Assembly (NCBI GenBank): GCA_030560485.1
Contig: JAKTTS010000090.1
Coordinates: forward strand, 1-38,702
DNA length: 38,702 bases
Source: Ascoidea tarda (nom. inval.)
Lineage: Eukaryota > Ascomycota > Saccharomycetes > Ascoideales > Ascoideaceae
Reading direction: 5' to 3'
In this document: positions 18,396 to 28,049 of the stretch, piece after piece
Numbering within the stretch: position 1 is the first letter of the stretch
How the letters are laid out: every line of letters begins with the position of its first letter
The notes under the pieces: generated by a model
What the model was told of the DNA's origin: nothing
Databases searched by the model: none
The model's input: only the letters and a program-made list of their open reading frames with translations
Position numbers and translations under genes: made by a program

Positions 18396-20018
18396 TGAGA
18401 GTCAAAATAGATATAGTAGGATATAATATATGACAATATGCTGTATTATCAGAGAATAAATAAAGAAAAAAAACCAATTGAAGAAGGCGAGAAAGAAGGA
18501 AAAGCAAGAGGTGGAAAGCGATGAAAAACAGTGAAAAGCAATAAACGAAGGGAAAAGAAAAAGAATATATAAAGTGGAAATTGAGCTCTAAGAACATAAA
18601 GTTAATCTGATTGCCTTTTCCGGAAAGAGAAACCGGGTTTCCGACCATTCAGGCCCAGAAGGTTGTTGACGCTATCAGTGCGTTTATCGTCCAATCATCA
18701 CACGCGGATTAAATACCAGCCTGCTGTCGTTCGCTTTGTGTCTAAAGCAGCAAACCTTATTGCGCACTTCAGAAAAGACGTGCCGCTTACATAACTGCAT
18801 GTGCAGAAGTGCTTGTCATTTGGGTGTGTTACGTAAGCACGCGGTTGCGACGCTGTTTCCAGATTGCTGAAACAGCCTCCTGCTTTAGGTCTGCAGCAGC
18901 AGCATGCTGAAGCTCGGATGTCTCTCACCTGCACTATCAAATATATCAATAGTAGTCACTCGCGTCACCTGACTGAAAAACTCGAGCTGGATCGAAAACG
19001 CTCTCTGATTCGTGGCTTTCTCTCGATTTGGGGGCAAAAAGCTGGCGAAATTCTTTGGAGATCTTAGCACGGGCTCATATCGCAGCTGTATTGTAGTACC
19101 TATATCACAGCACCTGCCCGTCTGTTTCTTTGGCATCGCTGTGTGCTTGCTCTGTGTATGCTCACAGAAGATTCTGCTAGAAATCTTAAGATTATAGCAG
19201 ACAAAATAATATTATTAATCTCTAAATAATAATTGGAGACTAGCAATTTGATTCAGTATTTATTTCCAGCACGGCGGAGGATACTCTTTCCTTTTTGCAA
19301 CAAAGTGCATTAACTGAAAATCCTCAATTTAAGACTGAGAAATTTTCTCAACAAGTCATTACGTAAAAAAGCATATCAAATCAAAACCAAAACTAACCAT
19401 CATATTGACAAACTGCTTTTTAGGTTATTTTTTTTACTCCTATATATTTGTTCAAACTAGCCTTTTACTAAAAAAACTCTTGGGCATATTGTATTAGTTT
19501 TAAATTCAAAACGCTGCTAATAGGTATTGCTGTTGTCAAGGTTTATCAGTTCTGCCAGTTACTTATTAGTCAGCTGAATGTGGGAGCTAGGAAAAAAGGA
19601 GGTTTTTCAGCCAGAAAGCCCTTGTAAAAGGAGGAGATTTCTTCAACAACCCATCAGCTGCTTACGCTTTTCATCCACGCTTTAACATTTATCGTTCAAC
19701 ATCGCCGACCTTAACTTTGAAAAGTGGAGTCTCTTAAAACGAAAAGTCGGATGTTGCAGCCGACCATGCACCCCTCGGAACACTTGAGCCCTCTCGGATC
19801 TCGCTCCATCACAAAGAAACCGCTAATTACAAACTGTTAAAATACTATAAAACTATAAACTCATTAAAAATAAACTAAAAAATCAAATTAAAAAATAAAC
19901 TGAAAAATCAATTAGGAAGTGAGGTCAAAATTGATTTTATTCAGCATGGAAAAAAACCATTATAAAGCAATATATTATAAATTCGTAGTAATTCTCTAAA
20001 CTAAATTTATCACTCTAC
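18396..20018. promoter_or_regulatory. Long upstream region of GLT1 and terminator of the MMT gene
   Basis: A 1.6-kb gene-free stretch. A minus-strand TATATATT lies at 18564-18571, about 170 bp before the GLT1 ATG. Farther upstream come paired CGG/CCG triplets (18620-18645), two GATA cores (TATC at 18673 and 18685), a CCAAT at about 18691 and an inverted repeat. Another GATA core (TTTATCAG) lies near 19540. GATA and Gcn4-type control is known for yeast GLT1; the sites here are candidates only. The part 18640-19160 is distinctly GC-richer than its flanks. Small open frames in it match nothing I recognise. Confidence 0.55.
18785..18838. repeat. Inverted repeat with bZIP-like arms in the GLT1 promoter
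   Basis: GCTTACATAAC (18785-18795) and GTTACGTAAGC (18828-18838) are inverted copies with one mismatch. The right arm contains TTACGTAA, a Yap/bZIP-type palindrome. A smaller near-palindrome, CTGCATGTGCAG (18795-18806), abuts the left arm. Two factor dimers could bind here, about 400 bp upstream of the GLT1 ATG. Confidence 0.6.
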
Positions 20019-21746
20019 TTATTCTATCTTTTTTGCTGTCTTTGCTTCTTCTACTTCTTTTCCTACTTCTTCTTTTCCTACTTCTTCTTCTTCGATGAAC
20101 TCAATTGAAATTTTCTTGATATGAGGATTCTTTTCAATCAATTTCGTCTTAACTACTTTAGATACATTTTCAAATTCTTTGATGTCTAATACATTGTCCC
20201 ATTTTTGCTTGGGCACAACCAATTTTAAATCTGTAATGATCAAATTAGACCCGCTCCCAATTATATTCAATCTATTAATCTTGTAAGGCTTTCTTGAATT
20301 GTTATTACTCAACAATTTATCTAAAATCTCTTTCAAGTTGTCTTCAATGTTCACATATCTTATATCCTTGGAATCAATTGAATGGTCAATCAACTCAAAT
20401 AACGAGTTTCTGGCTCCCTGGTATCCGGCCTTGATGATCAATATTGAAACTAACAATCCACCAATTGAATCCAAACATGTTATATTAAAAAGATATCCCG
20501 ATGTTATGGTTGATAGCACAACTACCGAAGTTAGTGCATCAACCCTGTGATGCCACGCATTAGCCAATAACACCTTTGAATTGGTTTCTTTTGCTATCTT
20601 TGATGTGGCTCTATATAAGCTTTCTTTTATTATAATGGAGGTGCTTGCAATCCATGCTGCATTGATATTGGTTATTTCTTTAGTCAACTCAGCAGCTGCG
20701 TGAACATGATCATGCCCATGTCCACCATGTTCATGTCTCATAGCAGCATCTGCAGCGCCATGAGAATGCGAAAAGATGTCAAATAAATGTTGAAATGACA
20801 CAAAAAAATCAGTCACCATATGAGGTAAAACTAATCCAACAACGTCAAGAAAGGATGCCCACCCAATTGATATCCCACAACTCAACAAAATAGCTGAAAC
20901 TCCTAATGATCCTATAGTCTCGATTTTTCCATGTCCATATGGATACATCTCGGTGGGTAGCTTTGAGCCAAAAGATACTGTTGATAAAGTCAAGATATCT
21001 GAAACTAAATCAGACATTGAATGAACCGCATCTGCTAACAACGCTTGCGAATGAAAAACAATACCTCCAGTGGCTTTACCAATCGCTAACCCAACATTGG
21101 CCAACAACCCTATCCATGTTATTCTAACACCACTATTTTTCCAGAACGATAATTTGCTCTTTTGTGAATTTAATAAAATTGAAGTCGAAGTATGATCACA
21201 AACAGTGCCAGGAGCATGAGTATGATTTAAAGCAGCAGAGATGATGTTTTTTGAATTAATCTCACTTGTTAGATCTTGACTTATATTGGAATTCAAATTC
21301 GTGTTCAATTGATCATCAAGCGATTTTTTATAATTTTCATTTGATGATTCGTGCACATATTGAAAGCCTCCGCCTTTGATACCAAATATTGCAGCATCAT
21401 TGGTTTCTGTCTCTGATTCAGTTAGATGAATATGTCCATTATCATCGTAATAAAAATCATTTTCAACATCACCCTTTGATGTTGTAGCAGGAGAATGAGA
21501 GTGCGAGTATGAATGCGAATGCGAGTGAGAGTGAGAGTGAGAATGAGCATTAGTATTATGAGAATGAGAGTGACTATGCGATTGAGGAACCTCAAATAGA
21601 TGAGCTTTTAGCTCCTTTGAAGACTTGTTGTAATGTTTAATTGAACTTGAAAATAACCTTTTATTAATATAGTGCGATCTTGATATCAAATTCCTTGAGC
21701 TTAACAGGCGAAAGCCATGTCTGGAAACAGTAAACATGGATATCAT
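20019..21746 (-). CDS. MMT1: Mitochondrial cation diffusion facilitator, Mmt1/Mmt2 type
   Basis: A 575-residue CDF transporter. Residues 1-40 are Arg/Ser-rich without acids, a good mitochondrial presequence. Membrane segments begin near 208. CDF metal-site motifs are present: ADAVHSMSDLVSD (Asp239, His242, Asp246, Asp250) in one helix and HHRVD (His399, His400, Asp403) in a later one. Two His-rich regions stand out, a Ser-His repeat at 57-85 and HEHGGHGHDHVH at 338-349 in a loop. Yeast Mmt1/2 move iron across the inner mitochondrial membrane. A Glu/Lys-rich tail ends the protein. S. cerevisiae has two paralogues, and I cannot say which this is. It diverges from NIP1. A single Aft-like CACACCC occurs at 22222 upstream. 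Confidence 0.9.
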   Translation of the reverse strand: MISMFTVSRHGFRLLSSRNLISRSHYINKRLFSSSIKHYNKSSKELKAHLFEVPQSHSHSHSHNTNAHSHSHSHSHSHSYSHSHSPATTSKGDVENDFYYDDNGHIHLTESETETNDAAIFGIKGGGFQYVHESSNENYKKSLDDQLNTNLNSNISQDLTSEINSKNIISAALNHTHAPGTVCDHTSTSILLNSQKSKLSFWKNSGVRITWIGLLANVGLAIGKATGGIVFHSQALLADAVHSMSDLVSDILTLSTVSFGSKLPTEMYPYGHGKIETIGSLGVSAILLSCGISIGWASFLDVVGLVLPHMVTDFFVSFQHLFDIFSHSHGAADAAMRHEHGGHGHDHVHAAAELTKEITNINAAWIASTSIIIKESLYRATSKIAKETNSKVLLANAWHHRVDALTSVVVLSTITSGYLFNITCLDSIGGLLVSILIIKAGYQGARNSLFELIDHSIDSKDIRYVNIEDNLKEILDKLLSNNNSRKPYKINRLNIIGSGSNLIITDLKLVVPKQKWDNVLDIKEFENVSKVVKTKLIEKNPHIKKISIEFIEEEEVGKEEVGKEVEEAKTAKKIE

Positions 21747-22586
21747 TTTCAGTTGAAATCAGCCACTTAATTCCAAAAGAGACAACCGTAAATAAAAAAA
21801 AAGAAACAGTAGCAAGAAAAAAGAATCCAGAAAGACAAACAAGCTAAAAAAAAGGATAACCAAAAAAAGATTAGAAGATAACTGGTTATTTATAAGAATA
21901 ACATTCAATGATGGAAGATGAAAAATTCAGCTTTCTGCGATTAGTTTACTTTCGGAGTTTTGTATCAGATATCGTGATTGGATGCAGAGTGGGGTTCAAA
22001 TAGTGTTCCGGCCAGGGCCTCCCAGTAAACGGACTTTTTGGCTGTGTTTTGAGGGGGGCAGCCCAGTTGAAGCCCTATTGTTCTCCAGCCTGAACCATAA
22101 TCCACACCAGATCCAGTAGAAGCACTCTGATGGAGAAGAAATTAGAAGAGAAGAGGTAGAATGGCTCTAGAATGGCTCCAAGAGCAGTAGAAGGAAGCCT
22201 GAGCAGAATACAAGCACCTCTCACACCCCTAGCATCTCTGCACCAGCACCGGACTCAATGAGACTACTTCTGATCCAGGGCAAAAGAAGCAAGCTGAAAG
22301 AAAACACTCTTCCTCATGCTTATATACGATTAGTCATCAACCCACACTGCTGGATTGATGCTATTTTTCCGGGTAAGCGTTTTTCTGCTGCTGGCGAATT
22401 GATGCCGGGTAACTTGAAAAATTTTAACACACAGTTTTTTTGAACAAATTTCAACTCTTCAAGACAGCAGTTGTCTCTTTAAATCCACCAGAATTGACGA
22501 CTATCGATCTGCTATTTCCTGATTTTATACATTTGGTCAAGCGAAAGGTTATTTCTTTGCAAAATTCCTGAAATCCAAAAGAAACC
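21747..22586. promoter_or_regulatory. Divergent promoter region, MMT / NIP1, with two Reb1 sites
   Basis: An 840-bp spacer. CCGGGTAA occurs at 22369-22376 and 22405-22412. Both are exact Reb1 consensus matches in the same orientation, 36 bp apart and 175-218 bp before the NIP1 ATG. A GC-richer section (21990-22260) includes a repeat of AATGGCTC near 22160-22180. An ATG-initiated 61-codon frame starting at 22258 has no recognisable product and overlaps the Reb1 sites, so I do not call it. Confidence 0.6.
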
Positions 22587-25175
22587 ATGTCCTCTCGTTT
22601 TTTTGCCCGTTCATATGATTCGGATTCTGATTCGGATTCTGATTCATCCACTGAAGAATTGCTTTCTTCCTCTGAAGAAGAAGAAGAATTATTGGATTCC
22701 TCTGACGAAGATGAAGATGAAGATGAAGACCAAAGCGACGATGACCAAGGAGATGAAAATGAGTCAGATGACGACAACAAACCTGTCAATGCCAAAAACG
22801 ATTTTTTCAAAAAGGGTTCCACACTAAAGTCTGATTCCGAATCTGATTCTGACGATGACAACAAAGGTGTAGTTGTTAAAAGTGCTAGAGAAAAATTAAT
22901 TAGCGATATACAAGAAACCGCTGATAAAATAGCAGATATCCAAATTTCTAATGATCTTGATTTCTTGTCTCTCTTAGATCTTTTCTCAAGATTAACAAAT
23001 TTCTTATCAAGAGCTAAACAATTAAACCTTTCAATACCTCCTGCTTATATCTCAACTTTAGTAGAATTGGATTACTTTATCAGCGATCAACAGCAAGATA
23101 ACTCAATTAAAAAGTTAAATGCTTCCCAAACTAAGGCCTTCAATATTTTGAAACAGAGAGTTAGAAGATCAACAAAAGAAGACGAATTCCAAGAATTGAT
23201 CAAATTGTTCAAAGAAAATCCTGATGGTTTTGAGGAAGCTGCTAATTCTTTAGAATCTCAAAGAAATGTCCCAATTGCCCCAGTTTCTTCTCTTAAAACT
23301 ACCACTATCACTGATAAGGCTGATATCTTCACTACTTTAGAATCGGTTGCAGAATTACGTGGTAAGAAAAATGTCAATCGTTATGATCAAATTTCCACTC
23401 TTGAATCAGTTATACCAGATGCAACCACTCCTTTTCAATCAATTTTAGCTTATCTTATGTTAGTTCCTCTTAGATTTGACACTTCTTTAAATTCAAGTTC
23501 CATGCCTTTAGAACAATGGAATAAAGCCGAAAGGGATATATCTGATTTATTTACCATCTTGGAAAAAAATTCTTCAAAATATAGAGTTTTTGAAACCGCA
23601 AAGCCACAGGTTGACCCATACGTTGAACCAAGTCCATCGGCAGATGGCTTTATTGAAATCATTGGCTCAATCGGTTCTTTTATTGAAAGATTAGATGATG
23701 AGTTGACTAGATCTCTTCAAACCATTGATCCACATTCAACTGAATATATTGATAGATTAAAAGATGAACTAAAAATTTACAAATTGATCTTAAGAGCTCA
23801 ATTGTATTGTGAATTAATCAATGAAAACCACTCTGAAGATACCCAGTTTGCTAGAGTTATCTTAAGAAGAATTGATCATATCTACTACAAACCAATTCAA
23901 TTGATAAGTTATACCGAAAAGGTTTCTTGGGAAGGCACTACCAAGTCCTCAAAGGTTACTCCTTATCCAAAAGACCTGGATAGTTATGGCAAAGCTTATG
24001 CCAATACTTTAATGGATTCTTTATGTTCTGTTCTTTACACACAATCCAATGCTGTCTTTAGAAAGAAAGCTATGTTAAGCCACATTTATTATTATTCTTT
24101 TAATGATCAATATTATAAAGCAAGAGATATGTTATTAATGTCCCATTTACAGAGTACAATTCATACATCTGAACCTATTTTGAAAGTTCTTTTTAACAGA
24201 TCTTTAGTTCAATTAGGTATGTGTGCTTTTAGAACTGGTTTGATTGCTGAGTCTTTTGAAATCTTAAATGAAATTGCAACTTCTTCAAATCAAAAAGAAT
24301 TATTAGGTCAAAACACTTCAAGATATACTCAGCATCAGTTTAACTCTGCCGAAAGACAACGATCTTTGCCATTTCATATGCACATTAATTCAGAACTCTT
24401 AGATTGTGTATTTTTAACTTGTTCATTATTAGTAGAGATTCCACAAATGACCCAAGTTACTGATTCAAAAAAGAAACCTCCATCAAAATCCCTTAAAAAA
24501 TTATTAGAATATAATGAACGTCAATATTTCCAAGGCCCTCCAGAAAACACCAAAGAATCTATAACACATGCTGCAAAGGCTTTACAGCAAGGTGATTGGC
24601 AAAAATCTTATAATTTCATAAACGAAGTTAAGATTTGGTCACTATTTACCAACTCGGATGAAATAAAACAAATGATCCAATCCAAATTACAAATTGAAGC
24701 TTTAAGAACTTATATTTTCCAATTTAAAAAATACTATGACAAATTATCAATAGGAAAATTAGCTGCAAGATTCTCTCTTAAGGAAAATCAAATTATATCT
24801 ATTGTTTCTAAAATGATATTCAACGAGGAAATAGACGCTGCTTTAGATCAAAAAAATGGTTCCATTTCATTCAATAAAGGCTATGAGTTAACTAAACTAC
24901 AGCAACTATCATTGTTGTTGGCTGAGAAAGCTGGCTCATTGGCCGAAAAAAATGAGAGATTAGCAGCTGGTGGTCATCAACAAAACCAAGGTAATAGTTC
25001 TGGCTTTAATATTCAAGGATCTTCTGGCAACAACTTCAACAACAATAAATCCAATAATAGTAATCGTAATAAGAATTATAAAATAGCCAAAGATGCTAAC
25101 GGAATTATTTCTGGTGCACTTACAGGAATGGAAAGAAAGAATCAAAAAAGAAAACATCATGTTCGTGCTAATTAA
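22587..25175 (+). CDS. NIP1: Translation initiation factor eIF3 subunit c (Nip1)
   Basis: An 862-residue eIF3c, a core subunit of the cytoplasmic eIF3 complex that helps recruit the ternary complex and choose start codons. Collinear with S. cerevisiae Nip1 (812): MSSRFF start, acidic Ser/Asp/Glu region with repeated DSDSD (10-90, where Nip1 binds eIF1/eIF5), VVKSAREKL, SLLDLFSRLT, LERLDDEL..IDPHSTEYI, RRIDHIYYK and DCVFLTCSLLVEIPQM. A PCI domain follows (about 560-770, including FQGPPE and KLAARFSLKENQI). The last 70 residues add a Gln/Asn/Ser-rich tail and a basic end not remembered from the yeast protein. The start at 22587 has ACCATGTC context. It is convergent with the FRE gene (189 bp gap). 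Confidence 0.96.
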   Translation: MSSRFFARSYDSDSDSDSDSSTEELLSSSEEEEELLDSSDEDEDEDEDQSDDDQGDENESDDDNKPVNAKNDFFKKGSTLKSDSESDSDDDNKGVVVKSAREKLISDIQETADKIADIQISNDLDFLSLLDLFSRLTNFLSRAKQLNLSIPPAYISTLVELDYFISDQQQDNSIKKLNASQTKAFNILKQRVRRSTKEDEFQELIKLFKENPDGFEEAANSLESQRNVPIAPVSSLKTTTITDKADIFTTLESVAELRGKKNVNRYDQISTLESVIPDATTPFQSILAYLMLVPLRFDTSLNSSSMPLEQWNKAERDISDLFTILEKNSSKYRVFETAKPQVDPYVEPSPSADGFIEIIGSIGSFIERLDDELTRSLQTIDPHSTEYIDRLKDELKIYKLILRAQLYCELINENHSEDTQFARVILRRIDHIYYKPIQLISYTEKVSWEGTTKSSKVTPYPKDLDSYGKAYANTLMDSLCSVLYTQSNAVFRKKAMLSHIYYYSFNDQYYKARDMLLMSHLQSTIHTSEPILKVLFNRSLVQLGMCAFRTGLIAESFEILNEIATSSNQKELLGQNTSRYTQHQFNSAERQRSLPFHMHINSELLDCVFLTCSLLVEIPQMTQVTDSKKKPPSKSLKKLLEYNERQYFQGPPENTKESITHAAKALQQGDWQKSYNFINEVKIWSLFTNSDEIKQMIQSKLQIEALRTYIFQFKKYYDKLSIGKLAARFSLKENQIISIVSKMIFNEEIDAALDQKNGSISFNKGYELTKLQQLSLLLAEKAGSLAEKNERLAAGGHQQNQGNSSGFNIQGSSGNNFNNNKSNNSNRNKNYKIAKDANGIISGALTGMERKNQKRKHHVRAN

Positions 25176-25364
25176 TAATGGTTTTAATATTTTCGCTGTA
25201 TTTTTACGAGAATTCGAATTGAAAACGATATTTAAACTTCATTAAGATTATTTTTATATTTTTTTTTATTGATTACTATTTTTTTCTTTTGAATATATAT
25301 TAATACTCGCTTGAAAGGTTGTTTTTTAAAATACGTACTGAAAATTTTCATAAAGAAAACCATT

Positions 25365-28049
25365 TCACCATAATAATTCTTCTTCAAAATAGTCGATTCT
25401 TTTATCAGCATTTTGCAAAATAGCATTAGCAGTTCCTGCTCTAACATCACGACTGAGCTCGTCTGGACCACAAGAGATAACAGCAGCAGTACCTTGTATC
25501 ATCTTTAAATACTCAGTCAAGTCTTTTTTAATGTATGGTTTATAGCCCATATTTACTATTACTCCAGGTAATTGATTTTTAATGATTTTGAGAATTCTCT
25601 TGTTTGTAATAGAGGATTCATCAATAAATTGTCTATTTTCTTTTTTGTTTGAATCATGAGGAATAAAAGAGCCAGGGTCATCATTAACGTTGTCTTTAAT
25701 TGTATTTGAATCTGTATTTGCATTTGTGTTTTCTTTTTCTTTTTCTTTCTCTTTCTCTTTCTCTTTCTCTTGCACAGAAGTCACAGGTTGTATTTCAGAG
25801 CTCTGTATAATTTTTTCTACCGCCAAAGAGGTAGTTGAAGTTTGAGTGTGACAACGGACTCTTTTAAGAGTTAAGTCAATTTCAGGTTCAGAGATAAAAT
25901 TTTTATTGGAATTATCGTCTTCTTTAATGGTCGCAGTTTTAGAGTCTGTAGTTTGGGACAAGTTCTTGGTACTTAAAGTTTCTAATGAAATAAGTTCCAT
26001 TCTAGTAATAAAAATGTTGAAATTGATATTTAATTTGGCCAAACTTTCAATCTCATCCAAGCATACTTCTAGTGTTTTAATTGTGGGTGTGATCCAATAA
26101 AGAGTTATTGAATGTTCATCTTGGGTGTATTCTCCTCTTAAAATATCTGCTTGATATTGACGAGCAAGATCCATAGCAAAAGTATAAACAATGGTAATTC
26201 CAACACCGCCTGCAATAAATACAGCGTGGTTGTAAGATCTAAAGGCAATTGGTGTGCCATAAGGACCTTCAACTATTACCGGTATTTTTACTTTAAGATT
26301 GGAGCAATTTTTAATATAGTTGCCAATTCTTTTTGTAATGCCATTTTTAATTCTGATGATGATAACTAGTTGGTTGTTATTTTTGATAGTGGATGGTTCA
26401 ATCAATGTAAAAGGATGAGATTGCCAAAACATTGTTGGTTTTAAAAAATAAAGGAAGACATAACTTCCAGGATAATTTCTCCACCATCCGGAATGGTTAA
26501 TAGTTAGACGAATTGAATGAACTTGTTGGGATTTATTAGTTTCATTATTTTTATTTTTATTTTGAGACCGGGATCGGGATCGGGATTGGGACTGGGATTG
26601 GATTTGATTATTTATAATAGGATCATCTAGAATTAGTTCACAATCAGCATATAATATACCGCCAGATATCAAAATTTTTGCAATTCTGATGAGGTGGTCA
26701 TAAGCCCAAAAAGCTATGGTTGTATACAAGAATTCCATCCAACCAAGAGTTACGCAATGGTACCAGCAACCAATTAAGAAGAAAACAGCAAGTAATTGGT
26801 GGAATTGCTTAAAGAATTCATAAAATTTATTTCTAATTGATCTGGAAGATAATAGAATGGACAAACTAGAACAAATGGATGCAACATTGGCCCATCTCCA
26901 TTTGGTTAGTCCCCATCTCTTGATATAATCACCATTATTATTAGAAAAGGTTATGTAAAGGAAAGCGTGAATTAGGATCATTATCCAAACTACTCTTGAG
27001 ATCCATTTATGATAGATATTAAAGGTTCTATAAGACCAACCGGTTAAATAGATGAGGATGTTATTTCTTCCAGCAAATGCGAATAGTAGAGGAATTTGAG
27101 TGATTGCCATTATGCCGATTCTATCAGAGATGTAGATTAATTTTTGATTGGAATAAGTACCAAACACAGCATTTGGCATTGTGAAATGATAATCAACCGA
27201 GGTAAATACAACAACCATCATGATATAAAATATGATAGATAAGGACTGAGGTCTTGTCGGTAAAGTTCTAACAATTGATGAGATAAAATTTCCCCATTTA
27301 GATGAACGTTTTTTATTGGTATTTCTTGAGAATAATTGAGGAGTGAATAAATGGCGACGTAAATACCTAGATAATTGGCCATTTAAACTCATTAAAATTG
27401 AAGGAGCACACCAAAACCCCATATTGTTAATGGTGCCTAATAAACAAATAAAACCCCAGTATGCAAGAAGTCCAGCGCTAGAAATAGAAAACAAACACAG
27501 AAAAAAAACAAGGCAATGAGGAGAGTAAAAAACACATATTAGAATTGAATGAAACTTAAAGGTAAGTTAATGAAAAATGGAAAGTAGAAAACAGAAAATA
27601 TTGGTTATAAGATACCCAAACTTTGTGCTAGTATAGCGATGATTCAACAAACTGGAAATTGAATCAAAGGCGATATTGTATTGGAATTGAGGGATTCTGA
27701 CTGGATAATTTAGATGAGTGAAATCGATTGAATTATAGTCATTTTGATAGTCATTATATTCGACCAAATTTGTGCTTGCATTTTCAAAGACATTGACCAA
27801 GTTTCGAAAGGAGTATTTCTTGCTTGCCTGTAGGGAGCAGACATCGATAATGTAGTTATAGGAGTTGGAAACAGATTCAACAGTCTCAGAAACATCGTCG
27901 ATACAAATTAGAATTGTACCTAGGAAAGCAGGATTGTCACACCGGCATTTGTAGTCCAAATCAAGAGAAGGACAGTCGAATGGATAGTTGGTAGCATTGT
28001 TGGCTGCATATAGACAGGAAGCGCCTATATCACTGGATATTCCCACCAT
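25365..28049 (-). CDS. FRE-family ferric/cupric reductase, spliced
   Basis: Exons 28049-27616 and 27477-25365 give an 848-residue flavocytochrome that passes electrons from NADPH via FAD and two b hemes to extracellular Fe(III)/Cu(II). The first exon encodes the Cys-rich ectodomain (ASCLYAAN, YKCRCDNPAFLGTILIC). Heme ligands are His301, His315, His371 and His385, the HX13H pairs with the same spacing as Fre1. FAD motif SHPFTL lies at 498-503; NADPH motifs are GPYGT (549-553), AGGVG (567-571) and a C-terminal CGPDEL. Low-complexity SRSRSQ and EKEKEK inserts lie in the cytosolic half. The ATG at 28049 leaves no signal peptide, which is odd for this family. A 16-codon upstream ORF at 28135-28085 sits between the TATA box and the start. 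Confidence 0.87.
27478..27615 (-). other. Probable intron in the FRE gene
   Basis: A 138-nt minus-strand intron from GTATCT (27615) to CTAG (27478). It joins TTT GG to C GCT in phase 2, fusing the ectodomain to the first membrane segment. Without splicing, the first frame stops 44 nt downstream and the second lacks an ATG. Possible branch sites are TTCTAAT (27544-27538) and CATTAAC (27572-27566). The donor is weaker than the GTAAGT of the other two introns. Confidence 0.72.

Noticed and set aside
22258-22443. 61-codon ATG frame before NIP1
   Set aside because: It overlaps both Reb1 sites, which should lie upstream of transcription, and the sequence resembles no known peptide.
25247-25262. 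Match to the S. cerevisiae origin (ACS) consensus
   Set aside because: Such an 11-bp AT-rich match is expected by chance in this composition, and origin motifs differ between yeasts.
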